Source: an uncultured Prevotella sp.
Lineage (GTDB): Bacteria; Bacteroidota; Bacteroidia; Bacteroidales; Bacteroidaceae
DNA: 64,000 nt
NCBI GenBank assembly: GCA_900550035.1
Contig: URQS01000003.1
Span: 23,547-87,546 of the forward strand
Direction: 5' to 3'
The position numbers were made by a program, and so were the translations under genes. This document shows, one piece after another, positions 53,094-61,676 of this stretch (the first letter of the stretch is position 1; the number at the start of each line of letters is the position of its first letter). The notes below the pieces were generated by a model. It was given only the letters and a program-made list of their open reading frames with translations. It did no database searches and had not been told where the DNA came from.

Positions 53094-54605
53094 ATGAGTT
53101 TAACAAAGATAGTCAGTAACGTCTTCAAACCTCGTCAAAAGGAGTTGGAGAAGTACTTGTATGATGCAGAACATCTGCAGCACAATGTACTCATGCACCT
53201 TTTAGAGAAAGGAAAAAATACAGAATACGGCGTTAAGCATCTACTAAACAATACCGATTCTTACGAGAAGTTTGCCAACAATATACCTGTCAACACCTAC
53301 GAGGAGCTGAAAGGTGACATCGACCGTATGCGCCACGGTGAGCAGAATGTGTTGTGGCCAGGAACTGTGAAATGGTACGCCAAGTCGTCGGGAACCACCA
53401 ACGACAAGAGTAAGTTCATTCCTGTGTCACGCGACGGATTGCATGGCATTCATTATGCAGGAGGCTTCGATGCGGTGGCCTATTATCTGAGAAATCATCC
53501 CGAAAGCAAGCTCTTCGATGGAAAGAGCCTTATTCTTGGTGGAAGTCATTCGCCCAACTATAATGTCTCGGGCAGTTTGGTGGGCGACTTGAGTGCCATC
53601 CTCATCGAGAATATCAATCCTTTAGCCAACTTGGTGAGAGTGCCCAAGAAGCAGACAGCCTTGTTGAGCGACTTCGAGGTAAAGCGCGACCGTATAGCCC
53701 GCGAGACGATGAATAAGAATGTGACCAATATCTCGGGAGTGCCCAGCTGGATGCTCAGTGTGCTGGTACGTGTTCTCGAACTTACAGGTAAAAAACATTT
53801 GGAGGAAGTGTGGCCCAACCTGGAAGTGTTCTTCCATGGCGGTATAGCCTTTACTCCTTATCGCAAACAATATGAGCAACTCATCACTTCGCCAGGCATG
53901 AACTATATGGAGACCTATAATGCCAGCGAGGGATTCTTCGGCTTGCAGGACGATCCATCCGACCCGGCCATGTCGCTCATGATCGATTATGACGTGTTCT
54001 ATGAGTTTATACCTATGGACGAGTTTGGTACCGATCATCCTACGGTGGTTCCTCTTCAGGGCATCGAGGTGGGAAAGAATTACGCCATGGTTATCACTAC
54101 CTCTTGTGGTTTGTGGCGTTATCTCATCGGCGATACAGTCATGTTTACCAGCAAGAATCCATACAAGTTCGTCATTACCGGACGTACCAAATACTTTATC
54201 AATGCCTTTGGTGAGGAACTCATCATGGACAATGCCGAAAAGGGATTGAAGTATGCCTGCGAGAAAACAGGAGCGCAGGTGGCAGAATATACAGCAGCTC
54301 CTGTCTTTATGGACAGTAATGCCAAGTGCCGCCACCAGTGGCTCATCGAGTTCTCCAAGGAGCCGGCAAGCCTTGACGAGTTCGCATCCTTGCTCGACAA
54401 GCATCTGCAGGAAATCAACAGCGACTATGAGGCCAAGCGTTTCCACGACGTCACACTTCAGCATTTGGAGATAGTGAAGGCCCGTCCTAACCTCTTCAAC
54501 GACTGGCTCAAGAGCAAGGGTAAGTTGGGCGGACAGCACAAGGTGCCCCGACTGAGCAACAGCCGAAAGAATATCGACGAGATGCTCGAACTCAACAAAC
54601 TATAA
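53094..54605 (+). CDS. GH3 auxin-responsive-promoter family protein (acyl-adenylating enzyme fold)
   Basis: 503 residues. ANL-superfamily elements are clear: the P-loop-like WYAKSSGTTNDKSKFIPVS (19), YNASEGFFGLQDDP, and GLWRYLIGDTVMFTSKNPYK (20) with the Asp that contacts ATP ribose, then FVITGRTKYFINAFGEEL. Plant GH3 enzymes join amino acids to acyl acids; the bacterial branch is uncharacterised apart from structure, and its substrate is not known to me. Such genes are nearly universal in Bacteroidales. The downstream gene starts 30 bp later. Confidence 0.9.
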   Translation: MSLTKIVSNVFKPRQKELEKYLYDAEHLQHNVLMHLLEKGKNTEYGVKHLLNNTDSYEKFANNIPVNTYEELKGDIDRMRHGEQNVLWPGTVKWYAKSSGTTNDKSKFIPVSRDGLHGIHYAGGFDAVAYYLRNHPESKLFDGKSLILGGSHSPNYNVSGSLVGDLSAILIENINPLANLVRVPKKQTALLSDFEVKRDRIARETMNKNVTNISGVPSWMLSVLVRVLELTGKKHLEEVWPNLEVFFHGGIAFTPYRKQYEQLITSPGMNYMETYNASEGFFGLQDDPSDPAMSLMIDYDVFYEFIPMDEFGTDHPTVVPLQGIEVGKNYAMVITTSCGLWRYLIGDTVMFTSKNPYKFVITGRTKYFINAFGEELIMDNAEKGLKYACEKTGAQVAEYTAAPVFMDSNAKCRHQWLIEFSKEPASLDEFASLLDKHLQEINSDYEAKRFHDVTLQHLEIVKARPNLFNDWLKSKGKLGGQHKVPRLSNSRKNIDEMLELNKL

Positions 54606-54635
54606 TGTGCGCAAAAAGGTAGATACACGAGAATA

Positions 54636-56608
54636 ATGATGATAAACAAGATAGACAAATGGATTAAGACGCATAAGAAGGCAAGTGCTATGTATTTGCC
54701 CTTCTATGTCCTTGCCATTTTGCTTTTGGCTTCGTGTGCCAAGATGGGACAGCCTGATGGAGGATGGTTCGATGAGACACCGCCCAAGGTGATAGGTGCC
54801 AGTCCTGAGGACAAAGGAGTGAATGTGACATCAAAGAAAATAAACATTTACTTCGATGAATATGTCAAGATTGACAATCCTACCGAGAAAGTCGTCGTGT
54901 CGCCTCCTCAGATAGAAGTGCCCGAAATCAAGACGGCAGGCAAGAAGATTCAGGTATCGCTGGTCGACTCGCTGAAGCCCAATACCACGTACACGATAGA
55001 CTTCTCTGATGCCATCAGCGACAATAATGAGAACAATCCTATGGGAAACTATACCTACAGTTTCTCCACAGGAGAGAAGATAGATACGATGGAGGTGTCG
55101 GGCTATGTGCTCGAATCAGAAAACTTGGAGCCCATCAAGGGCATTCTCGTAGGTCTGTACAGCGACACCGCCGATTCGGCTTTCCGTACCAAGCCCATGC
55201 TTCGTGTGAGCCGTACCGACAGCCGTGGCCGCTTCGTTATCAAGGGTGTGGCACCAGGCTCTTACCGCATCTATGCCCTTCAGGATATGGATGGCAACTA
55301 TATGTTCAGTCAGAAGAGCGAAAAGATAGCCTTCTCTCACGACATCATCGTGCCATCTTTCAAGCCTGATACCCGTCAGGATACAACGTGGGTCGACTCT
55401 CTGCATATCAAGTCTATCGACCGGGTGGCGTATACTCATTTCCTGCCCGATGACATTGTGTTGAGAGCTTTCACAGAGTCACTTACCGACCGCTACTTCC
55501 TCAAGGCTGAGCGCAAGGATGCCAACAATTTCTCACTCTTCTTCAGCTATGGCGATTCCATCATGCCTGTGGTCAGAGGATTGAACTTTGATGCAGAAAA
55601 CGCCTTCCTTATCGAGTCTTCTTTACAGCAGGACACACTTACCTATTGGCTTCGCGATACAGCCTTGGTCAATCAGGATACGCTGCAAATAGAACTGAGT
55701 TATCGTATGACCGACAGTACAGGTGTGCTTGTCTCACGTACCGATACCCTCGATGTACTCGCCAAGGAATCGTATGCCAAACGACAGAAACGACTCAACA
55801 AAGAGTTGGAAGAATGGACCAAGAAGCAGGAGAAGCGCAAGAAGAAAGGCGAACCCTACGACTCGGTCATGGCTCCCAAGCCTTTGGAGGTAAAGATAGG
55901 AGTGGCTTCACAGCTGGATCCCGACAAGAGCATCAGTTTCTCGTTCCCTCACCTCTTGCCCATGCCGATACGGCAGGCATTCATCTTTATGCCAAGCACG
56001 ACACATTGTGGTACAGAGCTCCTTTCGTGTTTGAGGATATGGGCAACCGAAACTATAAGCTGCGGGGCGAGTGGCGACCCGACATCGAATACAGTCTTGA
56101 GATAGATTCGGCTGCATTTGTCGATATCTACGGGCTGGCTTCCAAGCCTGTAAAGCAAGGCTTCAAGGTTTCTTCGCTCGACGAATACAGCACCTTGCTG
56201 GTCAACATAACAAGTCTTGAAAACGAGCACCTGCTGGTACAACTGCTCAACGGGCAAGACCAGGTGGTGAAGGAAACCAAGGCTGTCAACGGAGTGGCGG
56301 AGTTCTATTATCTCAAGCCCGAGAAATATTATCTGCGCCTGATAGTTGACCGCAACAATAATGGCAAATGGGATACTGGTGATTACAATAAAGACCAGCA
56401 GGCAGAAGAGGTGTATTACTATCCTGAGGTCATAGAGTGCAAGGCCAAATGGGACATTACCGAGAGTTGGAATCCTACGGAACGGCCTCTCGACCGACAG
56501 AAGCCTGGTGTCATTACCAAGCAGAAGCCAGACAAGGAGAAAAAAGTGAAAAATCAGAACGCTGATCGTGCTAAGAAATTAGGCATTCAGTATGTTCCTA
56601 AAATGTAA
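54636..56608 (+). pseudogene. Ig-like-domain outer-membrane lipoprotein, frameshifted near 55947
   Basis: The 5' part (54636 on) has a signal with lipobox (ILLLASCAKMGQPDGG), a first Ig-like domain (PPKVIGASPEDKGVNVTSKK, FDEYVKI) and a carboxypeptidase-regulatory-like domain (SGYVLESENLEPIKGILVGL, GVAPGSYRIYALQDMDGN). After ISFSFP the frame is lost; one missing base in the CCC run at 55946-55948 is enough to continue as PSPLAHADTAGIHLYAK in the other frame, which runs to 56608 with YYLKPEKYYLRLIVDRNNNG and a Lys-rich end. The whole protein would be about 657 residues. Proteins like this are common in Bacteroidota, often with DUF3108 genes behind them, as here. Mutation or sequence error. Confidence 0.75.
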
Positions 56609-56613
56609 GAGAT

Positions 56614-57432
56614 ATGATGAAATTTCTTAAAAAATCAGTACTGACAGCTATCTTGCTGTTTATGGTCAGCACTACGGTGTCTGCCCAGTGTACATTCCGT
56701 AACACGGCATTCAAGTCGGGTGAGTACCTGGCCTACAACCTCTACTACAACTGGAAGTTTGTATGGGTTAAGGCTGGTACAGCCAGTATGTCAACCATCC
56801 AGACCACCTATAAGGGTAAACCCGCCTATCGTGGTTCGTTGGTGACACGTGGCAACAAGCGAGTTGACGATTTCTTTGTACTTCGCGACACCTTGCTTTG
56901 TTATAGCAGCACCGACCTTGCTCCGCTCTATTTCCGTAAGGGAGCCCGTGAAGGCAAGCGCTATACGGTAGATGAGGATTTTTACAGCTATGCCAACGGA
57001 AAATGTCATGTTCGTATGCATCGTCAACGCCATGATGGTACTCATCACTGGAAAAATGCAGCTTACGAAGACTGCGTTTTCGATATGATGAACATCTTCC
57101 TGCGTGCCCGCAGCTTCGACCCTGCCAACTGGAAGAAGGGGTATGTGGTGAAGTTCCCTATTGTGGATGGAAACGGCCGTACACCTGCCCAGATCAAGTT
57201 TTTGGGCAAGGAAACCATCAAGGCCGACAATGGTTTGAAGTATCGCTGTCTGCGCTTGGCTTACATGGAGTTAGAAGACGGCAAGTACAAGAGAATAGTC
57301 GATTTCTACGTGACCGATGACGAGAACCACGTGCCAGTACGTCTTGACATGTTCTTGAAGTTTGGCAGCGCCAAGGCTTTCCTCGTTGGTATGAAAGGAA
57401 CAAGAAATCCCATCACTTCCATAGTAAAGTGA
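56614..57432 (+). CDS. DUF3108 protein, exported
   Basis: 272 residues with a type-I signal (cleavage near VSAQ). The mature start reads CTFRNTAFKSGEYLAYNLYY, followed by NWKFVWVKAGTASM and later RGSLVTRGNKRVDDFFVLRD and DFYVTDDENHVPVRLDMFL, all typical of DUF3108. A periplasmic beta-rich protein of unknown function. It starts 6 bp after the lipoprotein gene, so both are co-transcribed, and a terminator follows 10 bp after the stop. Confidence 0.88.
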   Translation: MMKFLKKSVLTAILLFMVSTTVSAQCTFRNTAFKSGEYLAYNLYYNWKFVWVKAGTASMSTIQTTYKGKPAYRGSLVTRGNKRVDDFFVLRDTLLCYSSTDLAPLYFRKGAREGKRYTVDEDFYSYANGKCHVRMHRQRHDGTHHWKNAAYEDCVFDMMNIFLRARSFDPANWKKGYVVKFPIVDGNGRTPAQIKFLGKETIKADNGLKYRCLRLAYMELEDGKYKRIVDFYVTDDENHVPVRLDMFLKFGSAKAFLVGMKGTRNPITSIVK

Positions 57433-57442
57433 CAAACAAGAC

Positions 57443-57485
57443 AGGTCAAGCTCAACAGCTTCACAGCTTGAGCTTGACCTTTTAA
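57443..57485 (+). terminator. Rho-independent terminator after the DUF3108 gene
   Basis: AGGTCAAGCTCAA (57443-57455) pairs with TTGAGCTTGACCT (57468-57480), followed by TTTT. The stem is followed by A-rich sequence on the other side too, so it may work in both directions. Confidence 0.88.
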
Positions 57486-57755
57486 GAGAGATTTCTATTA
57501 TTTGATTTCTATCGTTTGTATGGTTGTACTGCTTTTCCGATACATGGTTCAAGCCAAAGAGTATCGTAAAGAGTATGATGACGAATGATTTAGCCATAGT
57601 TGTATCGTTTCTTTTCTTTATTGTTTACGATGCAAAGATACGGCTATTGCTGTAAATGTTGTGTTATCAGATGGTTATCTTTAAGTTAACGTTTTTCTGA
57701 TCATGCCTGGCGTGCCTCTCTGTTGATGAGTTGTGTAACTTGTTTTTTCTCCATC

Positions 57756-59066
57756 TTATTGCTTGTCTGAAACTTTAGGCAGGGCGATGGTAAACTCCGT
57801 CCACTTGTCTTTTTCGCTCTTCAGACTTATCTTTCCGCCATGGGCATGGATGACCTGGAACACATAGTTCAGGCCTATGCCAAATCCTTTTCGGGTCTTG
57901 TTGCCATTTTTCTCGTGTTCGGCAGCACGCTCAAAGCGATTGAATACCGATTTCTGTTCGCTCTTCGATATGCCTATTCCCTCGTCGTACACCTTAATAT
58001 ATATATAGTGGTTGTCCTCGAGGGTAGAAATGCGGATGTTGATCTTTTCTTTCGAGTATTTGGTGGCGTTGTCTATCAGGTTGCTGATAGCTTCCTTCAG
58101 ATATTCCTCGTCTGCAGCCACAGTCGTTACCTTCAGCTGGGTGGCTATATGAATGGGCTTGGCCGACTTGGCTTTGTATTTCTCGGTCACATCCTCTATC
58201 ATGGGCTCCAGTTTTACTACAGTCTTTTGAATATTCAACTTGCCATGTTCCAGTTTCGAGATGGTGAGCAGTCGGTTGATGAGTGCCAGTAGATGCTGTG
58301 CCTCGTCTTCTACGATGGTGAAATATTTCTCTTTTATTTCTGGCTTCTTCTCCAGCATACCGCTGTGCAGGTATTTCGTACCCATGATGATAGAGGTGAG
58401 GGGCGACTTCATGTCGTGAACCATGGCATACGAGAAATCCTCGCGTAGGAGGCGAACACGTTCCTGCTCGTTGATATAGTTTATCTGGTCGATAATACTC
58501 AGGATGATGACGATGGAAATAAGGATAGAGATGAGGAGCAGCACCCAGTTATGACTGAAGATGTAGATACTTCCGTTGGTGATAGTCATCTGGAAGCCTA
58601 CGCTGTAGTCCAGTCTTACAGGCAGAATGTTGGTTTTCACTTCCTCCAGGAAGGGGAAAATATTGCTGTTGATATTTTTGCCTTCCATCACCTTTCCTGT
58701 TTTCATGTTCACCTTGTTGATGGCAATGCGGAAAGGCGACTTCTTTGCTTTGATTATGGAGTCGGCAATAATTGTTAAGGTATCGATGTTGGCATCTTGA
58801 TGCGATTTTTTGTAGATGGCATCATAAAGGGATAGTGTAGAATTATAGATATTACTGTTAGCAACGGTATCTCCCGACTCAAAAAAAGAATCGCACCTAT
58901 GTGTTTTATCCAACTCTAAGGCGATGGCTTCCTCCAATATCTCATCACATTCCTTTCCTAATTGTCTTGCGTTGATGTTATAGGTGTTCCACATCCAGAA
59001 TATTTGGATGAAGAGAATGGCTATTAGGGCAGTGGTGCTGAGTATCTTGGTGCGGTTGGCATTCAT
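57756..59066 (-). CDS. Sensor histidine kinase
   Basis: 436 residues. Two membrane helices (about 10-28 and 175-195) enclose a periplasmic sensor region of about 145 residues. HisKA contains the phospho-acceptor His217 in FSYAMVHDMKSPLTSI; the ATPase domain has the N box in YLKEAISNLIDNATKYS, the D box in IYVKV/IYIKVYDEGIGIS, and the glycine box in KTRKGFGIGLNYVFQVIHAH (20). A complete HAMP domain is absent. It is the last gene of a three-gene operon headed by the response regulator gene at 59983, its evident partner; the signal is unknown. Confidence 0.95.
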   Translation of the reverse strand: MNANRTKILSTTALIAILFIQIFWMWNTYNINARQLGKECDEILEEAIALELDKTHRCDSFFESGDTVANSNIYNSTLSLYDAIYKKSHQDANIDTLTIIADSIIKAKKSPFRIAINKVNMKTGKVMEGKNINSNIFPFLEEVKTNILPVRLDYSVGFQMTITNGSIYIFSHNWVLLLISILISIVIILSIIDQINYINEQERVRLLREDFSYAMVHDMKSPLTSIIMGTKYLHSGMLEKKPEIKEKYFTIVEDEAQHLLALINRLLTISKLEHGKLNIQKTVVKLEPMIEDVTEKYKAKSAKPIHIATQLKVTTVAADEEYLKEAISNLIDNATKYSKEKINIRISTLEDNHYIYIKVYDEGIGISKSEQKSVFNRFERAAEHEKNGNKTRKGFGIGLNYVFQVIHAHGGKISLKSEKDKWTEFTIALPKVSDKQ

Positions 59067-59086
59067 ATCATCTTCTCCTTTCTTCT

Positions 59087-59893
59087 TTATTCATCCAAGA
59101 GGTATTCGGTTTCTCTGCCTTCCTTCTTTGCTACTAAATAATTGCTGATGCTGCTTGCTGTCAATGTGGATCCAAAGCATCCCATGGCAGTACACAGAGG
59201 AATACTGGAAATATCGGTAGGAATCAGATTACAGATGATACAGGCCACAAATGTCACGATGGTGCTCCTTGTGGTTTTGTAGATATAAAAGAGGAGCGAT
59301 GTCTGCACGATGCTCCATATCATCATCATGATAATCCATGTCAATGACTGGCCCAGGGTTGTGGCAATGAATGGTATGATGCTGAATACAAGAACGGTAA
59401 GGTAAGAAACCCATGTCTTCTTGCCGCATTTGATCAGTTCTTCGTATATCGCGCCGAAGATAATATAGGCTGAGATAAAAGAGCTGATAAGGATCATCGG
59501 AAGCATTCCTATATAGTCAAGAGGCATGATTTCTTTGTTGTATATTTTGATGTCCAACAAATTGAAGAGGGCGATAAACATCAAGGTAATTCCAAACAGG
59601 GGAAGGGTGTACCAGAACATAGCCTTCCACTTGTAGGCTGGATTCACTCTGCCCAGCGTAAACTTGGAAAACTTTGCCTTGCTGAAGGTGAACCATAATA
59701 TAAGCATAGCAAGAATGCAGAAAACATAAATAATGGGAGTTCCTGCCTTGAGGAAGGAAGCCTGGTCGTTGGCATTTACCTCTTCCAGTTTTCCTGAGAC
59801 AGCAAGGTAGATGCCTATCACTATACCACCAACAAACATGGTGCTACAGAATTCTGCTACCATTAATATATAGTAAAGTATCGACTTAAACAT
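59087..59893 (-). CDS. CPBP-like integral membrane protein between sensor and regulator genes
   Basis: 268 residues with about eight hydrophobic helices. The middle of the protein follows the CPBP (abortive-infection/CAAX protease-like) plan: GAIYEELIKCGKKTWVSYLT has the glutamate pair of motif 1 but lacks the Arg (EExxxR reads EELIKC), and FVACIICNLIPTD occupies the place of motif 3, where the conserved His is replaced. So it may be an inactive relative. It starts 90 bp after the response regulator stop and ends 21 bp before the kinase gene, suggesting a role in the same signalling path. Confidence 0.6.
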   Translation of the reverse strand: MFKSILYYILMVAEFCSTMFVGGIVIGIYLAVSGKLEEVNANDQASFLKAGTPIIYVFCILAMLILWFTFSKAKFSKFTLGRVNPAYKWKAMFWYTLPLFGITLMFIALFNLLDIKIYNKEIMPLDYIGMLPMILISSFISAYIIFGAIYEELIKCGKKTWVSYLTVLVFSIIPFIATTLGQSLTWIIMMMIWSIVQTSLLFYIYKTTRSTIVTFVACIICNLIPTDISSIPLCTAMGCFGSTLTASSISNYLVAKKEGRETEYLLDE

Positions 59894-59982
59894 AATGCTT
59901 TATTTTTATTGTTGTTTTCTTTCTCTGTATAATGTTTTTATGCAAAGGTCTTCATACCGATGCTTCGACAACGGGCTTGCAG

Positions 59983-60690
59983 TTATTCTACAATGAGTTT
60001 GAAGCCTACGCCCCGGATGGTCCTTAACTCTACATTTGGCTCGTCTTCGATGGCAGTGCGAATCTTCTTGATGAAAACATCAAGGCTTCTCGATGCAAAA
60101 TAGTCTTTGTCTTCCACGTCCCAGAAACGACTCAGTACAGCGTCACGGCGCACCACTTCGTTCTTGTTCACTGCCAAGAGTTCCAAAATCTTTGCCTCAC
60201 GTGCCGTAAGCATCTTCTCGCTGTGGTCCTCCTGGTTTTTCAGCGTGGCATGGTTGGCATCAAGGATATATTTGCCCAGTTTTACGAGCTGGCTGTTGTT
60301 CTTGCTGCGTTTGCCTTCCTTCAGTCGCATCAGGCTCTGTATGTGTGCATCCAGCTCTTCGGGTATGAAAGGCTTCTTCACATAGTTGTTGGCTCCGGCA
60401 GCATAGCCTGCCTTCAGGTCTTTGGGCGATGTAAGGCCAGTGGTAAAGAGGATGATGGTATCGCCATCTACCTCACGTATTTTCCTCACCATCTCCAGAC
60501 CGTCCATGATAGGCATGTCTATATCCGAAACGATGACATCGGGCTGAAAGGTTTTCCATTCCTCCAGTCCTTGCCTGCCATTGACGGCTGTCTTCACCTC
60601 ATATCCTTCGATGATATCTTCGAAGCAGCTTTTCTCCATATAGGCGAGGTTTTCGTCGTCTTCTACCAAGAGTAATTTTATGTCAGCCAT
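59983..60690 (-). CDS. OmpR/PhoB-family response regulator
   Basis: 235 residues. Receiver domain: acidic pocket in LLVEDDENLAYME, phospho-acceptor Asp56 in DVIVSDIDMPIMDG, Thr in ILFTTGLTSP and Lys in NNYVKKPFIPEEL. The C-terminal winged helix begins near 135 (LTAREAKILELLAVNKNEVV, 20) and ends FIKKIRTAIEDEP...IRGVGFKLIV. It is transcribed first in the operon with the CPBP-like gene and the kinase gene. Confidence 0.96.
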   Translation of the reverse strand: MADIKLLLVEDDENLAYMEKSCFEDIIEGYEVKTAVNGRQGLEEWKTFQPDVIVSDIDMPIMDGLEMVRKIREVDGDTIILFTTGLTSPKDLKAGYAAGANNYVKKPFIPEELDAHIQSLMRLKEGKRSKNNSQLVKLGKYILDANHATLKNQEDHSEKMLTAREAKILELLAVNKNEVVRRDAVLSRFWDVEDKDYFASRSLDVFIKKIRTAIEDEPNVELRTIRGVGFKLIVE

Positions 60691-60756
60691 AACTCTTCTT
60701 GTGTTTTAAAGATTATATTCTCTTACCCAATTTTCGCTGGGTTCCGTTCTCATGTG

Positions 60757-60764
60757 CAAAGATA
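60757..60764 (-). promoter_or_regulatory. -7 box of the two-component operon
   Basis: On the - strand TATCTTTGCA, 66 bp upstream of the response regulator ATG. Confidence 0.55.
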
Positions 60765-60876
60765 GTTATTTTGTTGATAAGTTCCAAGTTTTCCACATTA
60801 CTTAACCTAAAGATAACCCAAAGTCTTAGGCTCCAGAGAGATTGTTTATCCACTGATTTCTCTCCTGAGCCAAAAT

Positions 60877-60954
60877 ATGAAAGCGGCTTCGATAGTCAAT
60901 GAAGCCTATTTCGTGGAGAAATGAAAGCGGCTTCGTAAGCAGTTGAAGCCTATT
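60877..60954. repeat. Two copies of a 34-bp palindromic repeat
   Basis: Copies at 60877-60910 and 60921-60954 share ATGAAAGCGGCTTCG and TGAAGCCTATT; in each, GGCTTC and GAAGCC form a hairpin. They lie in the gene-free stretch 60765-61115, in which I see nothing else except one DnaA-box-like TTTATCCAC at 60845. Confidence 0.7.
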
Positions 60955-61115
60955 GCAATCAAGTTTATGCTTTAGTAACGAGAAGTCTTCAAAAGGGGTG
61001 CTGAGTAGTTATAGTTCTCTTTCTACTTGTTTAGATTATGTAATTTAGATTATGCAGTTTGCATAATTTAAAACAAATAATTATATTTGATGCGGAAATC
61101 AAAACATAGAAGAAT

Positions 61116-61311
61116 ATGGAGAATCCTTTTATCATAACTGGATACATCAAACCAAATTACTTCTGCTGCTTTTATTAAGAAACATAATCTTCGTTCAGCA
61201 AGTAGTGTACAGAGCGCCATCAAGAAACTGTTGGAATATCACTTGGTTTCTACCTCGCAAGCTACTTATTATATAGATGATCAATTGATGGGGTTGTGGC
61301 TGAAAATGTAA
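61116..61311 (+). pseudogene. Remnant of an AAA-type ATPase gene, both ends kept, middle deleted
   Basis: From the ATG at 61116: MENPFIITGYIKPNYFC, the usual beginning of a Bacteroidales family of archaeal-type ATPases (next would be the P-loop region). Immediately after, in another frame, comes SAAFIKKHNLRSASSVQSA and LLEYHLVSTSQATYYIDD, ending QLMGLWLKM, which matches the C-terminal winged helix of the same family. About 300 codons are missing between, and the junction lies at TTCTGCTGC (about 61161-61169). Confidence 0.65.
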
Positions 61312-61348
61312 CTGATGTGCGAAACTTGATTTTTTCTAAAAGTTTCTT

Positions 61349-61387
61349 AAAGATAGTATTACTTTTTATCAGAAAATACTATCTTTG
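61349..61387 (+). promoter_or_regulatory. 12-bp inverted repeat overlapping a promoter box
   Basis: AAAGATAGTATT (61349-61360) and AATACTATCTTT (61375-61386) form a perfect dyad; its right arm contains the -7 box TATCTTTG (61380-61387). A 27-codon frame with a ribosome-binding-like AAGGAG follows (61416-61499, MAKSKCREIYEEVIGALG...), of unknown identity. It may be the autoregulated start of a lost gene. Confidence 0.4.
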
Positions 61388-61557
61388 AAACTGATCCGAT
61401 GAGATTGCCAAGGAGATGGCGAAAAGCAAATGCCGAGAAATCTATGAGGAAGTGATAGGTGCATTGGGTATTGTCCCTTCAAAAGCAGGAAAAATGTGAT
61501 GAAGTAATCAAAAACATTAGGATTTTATGACAAAGTAGGGTTTTTCTGCATCATTTC

Positions 61558-61628
61558 CGATTTATCTGCCTCATTTGATATCAAAATGAGGCAGATAAAT
61601 TCATTTTTAGGCAGATAATTGAGAAAAT
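61558..61628. repeat. 71-bp palindromic repeat, left copy (upstream of the Fic gene)
   Basis: It contains the perfect stem ATTTATCTGCCTCATTT / AAATGAGGCAGATAAAT (17 bp, 7-base loop) and a third half-site, AGGCAGATAATT. The same 71 bases occur at 62756-62826 with a single difference. The left copy ends 48 bp before the Fic ATG and may be its operator. Confidence 0.92.
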
Positions 61629-61676
61629 TATCGTAATTTTGCAACCGATAATATAAACCCAATAAATACAATAGGC

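Noticed and set aside
53622..54539. A 305-codon - strand frame opposite the GH3-type gene
   Set aside because: Antisense to a conserved adenylating enzyme; no domain features.
57271..57597. A - strand frame starting with a signal-like peptide (MAKSFVIILFTILFG), with a TATCTTTG box about 30 bp upstream
   Set aside because: The frame runs through the DUF3108 terminator and into that gene. A shorter real peptide ending at the hairpin is possible, but no stop codon supports it.
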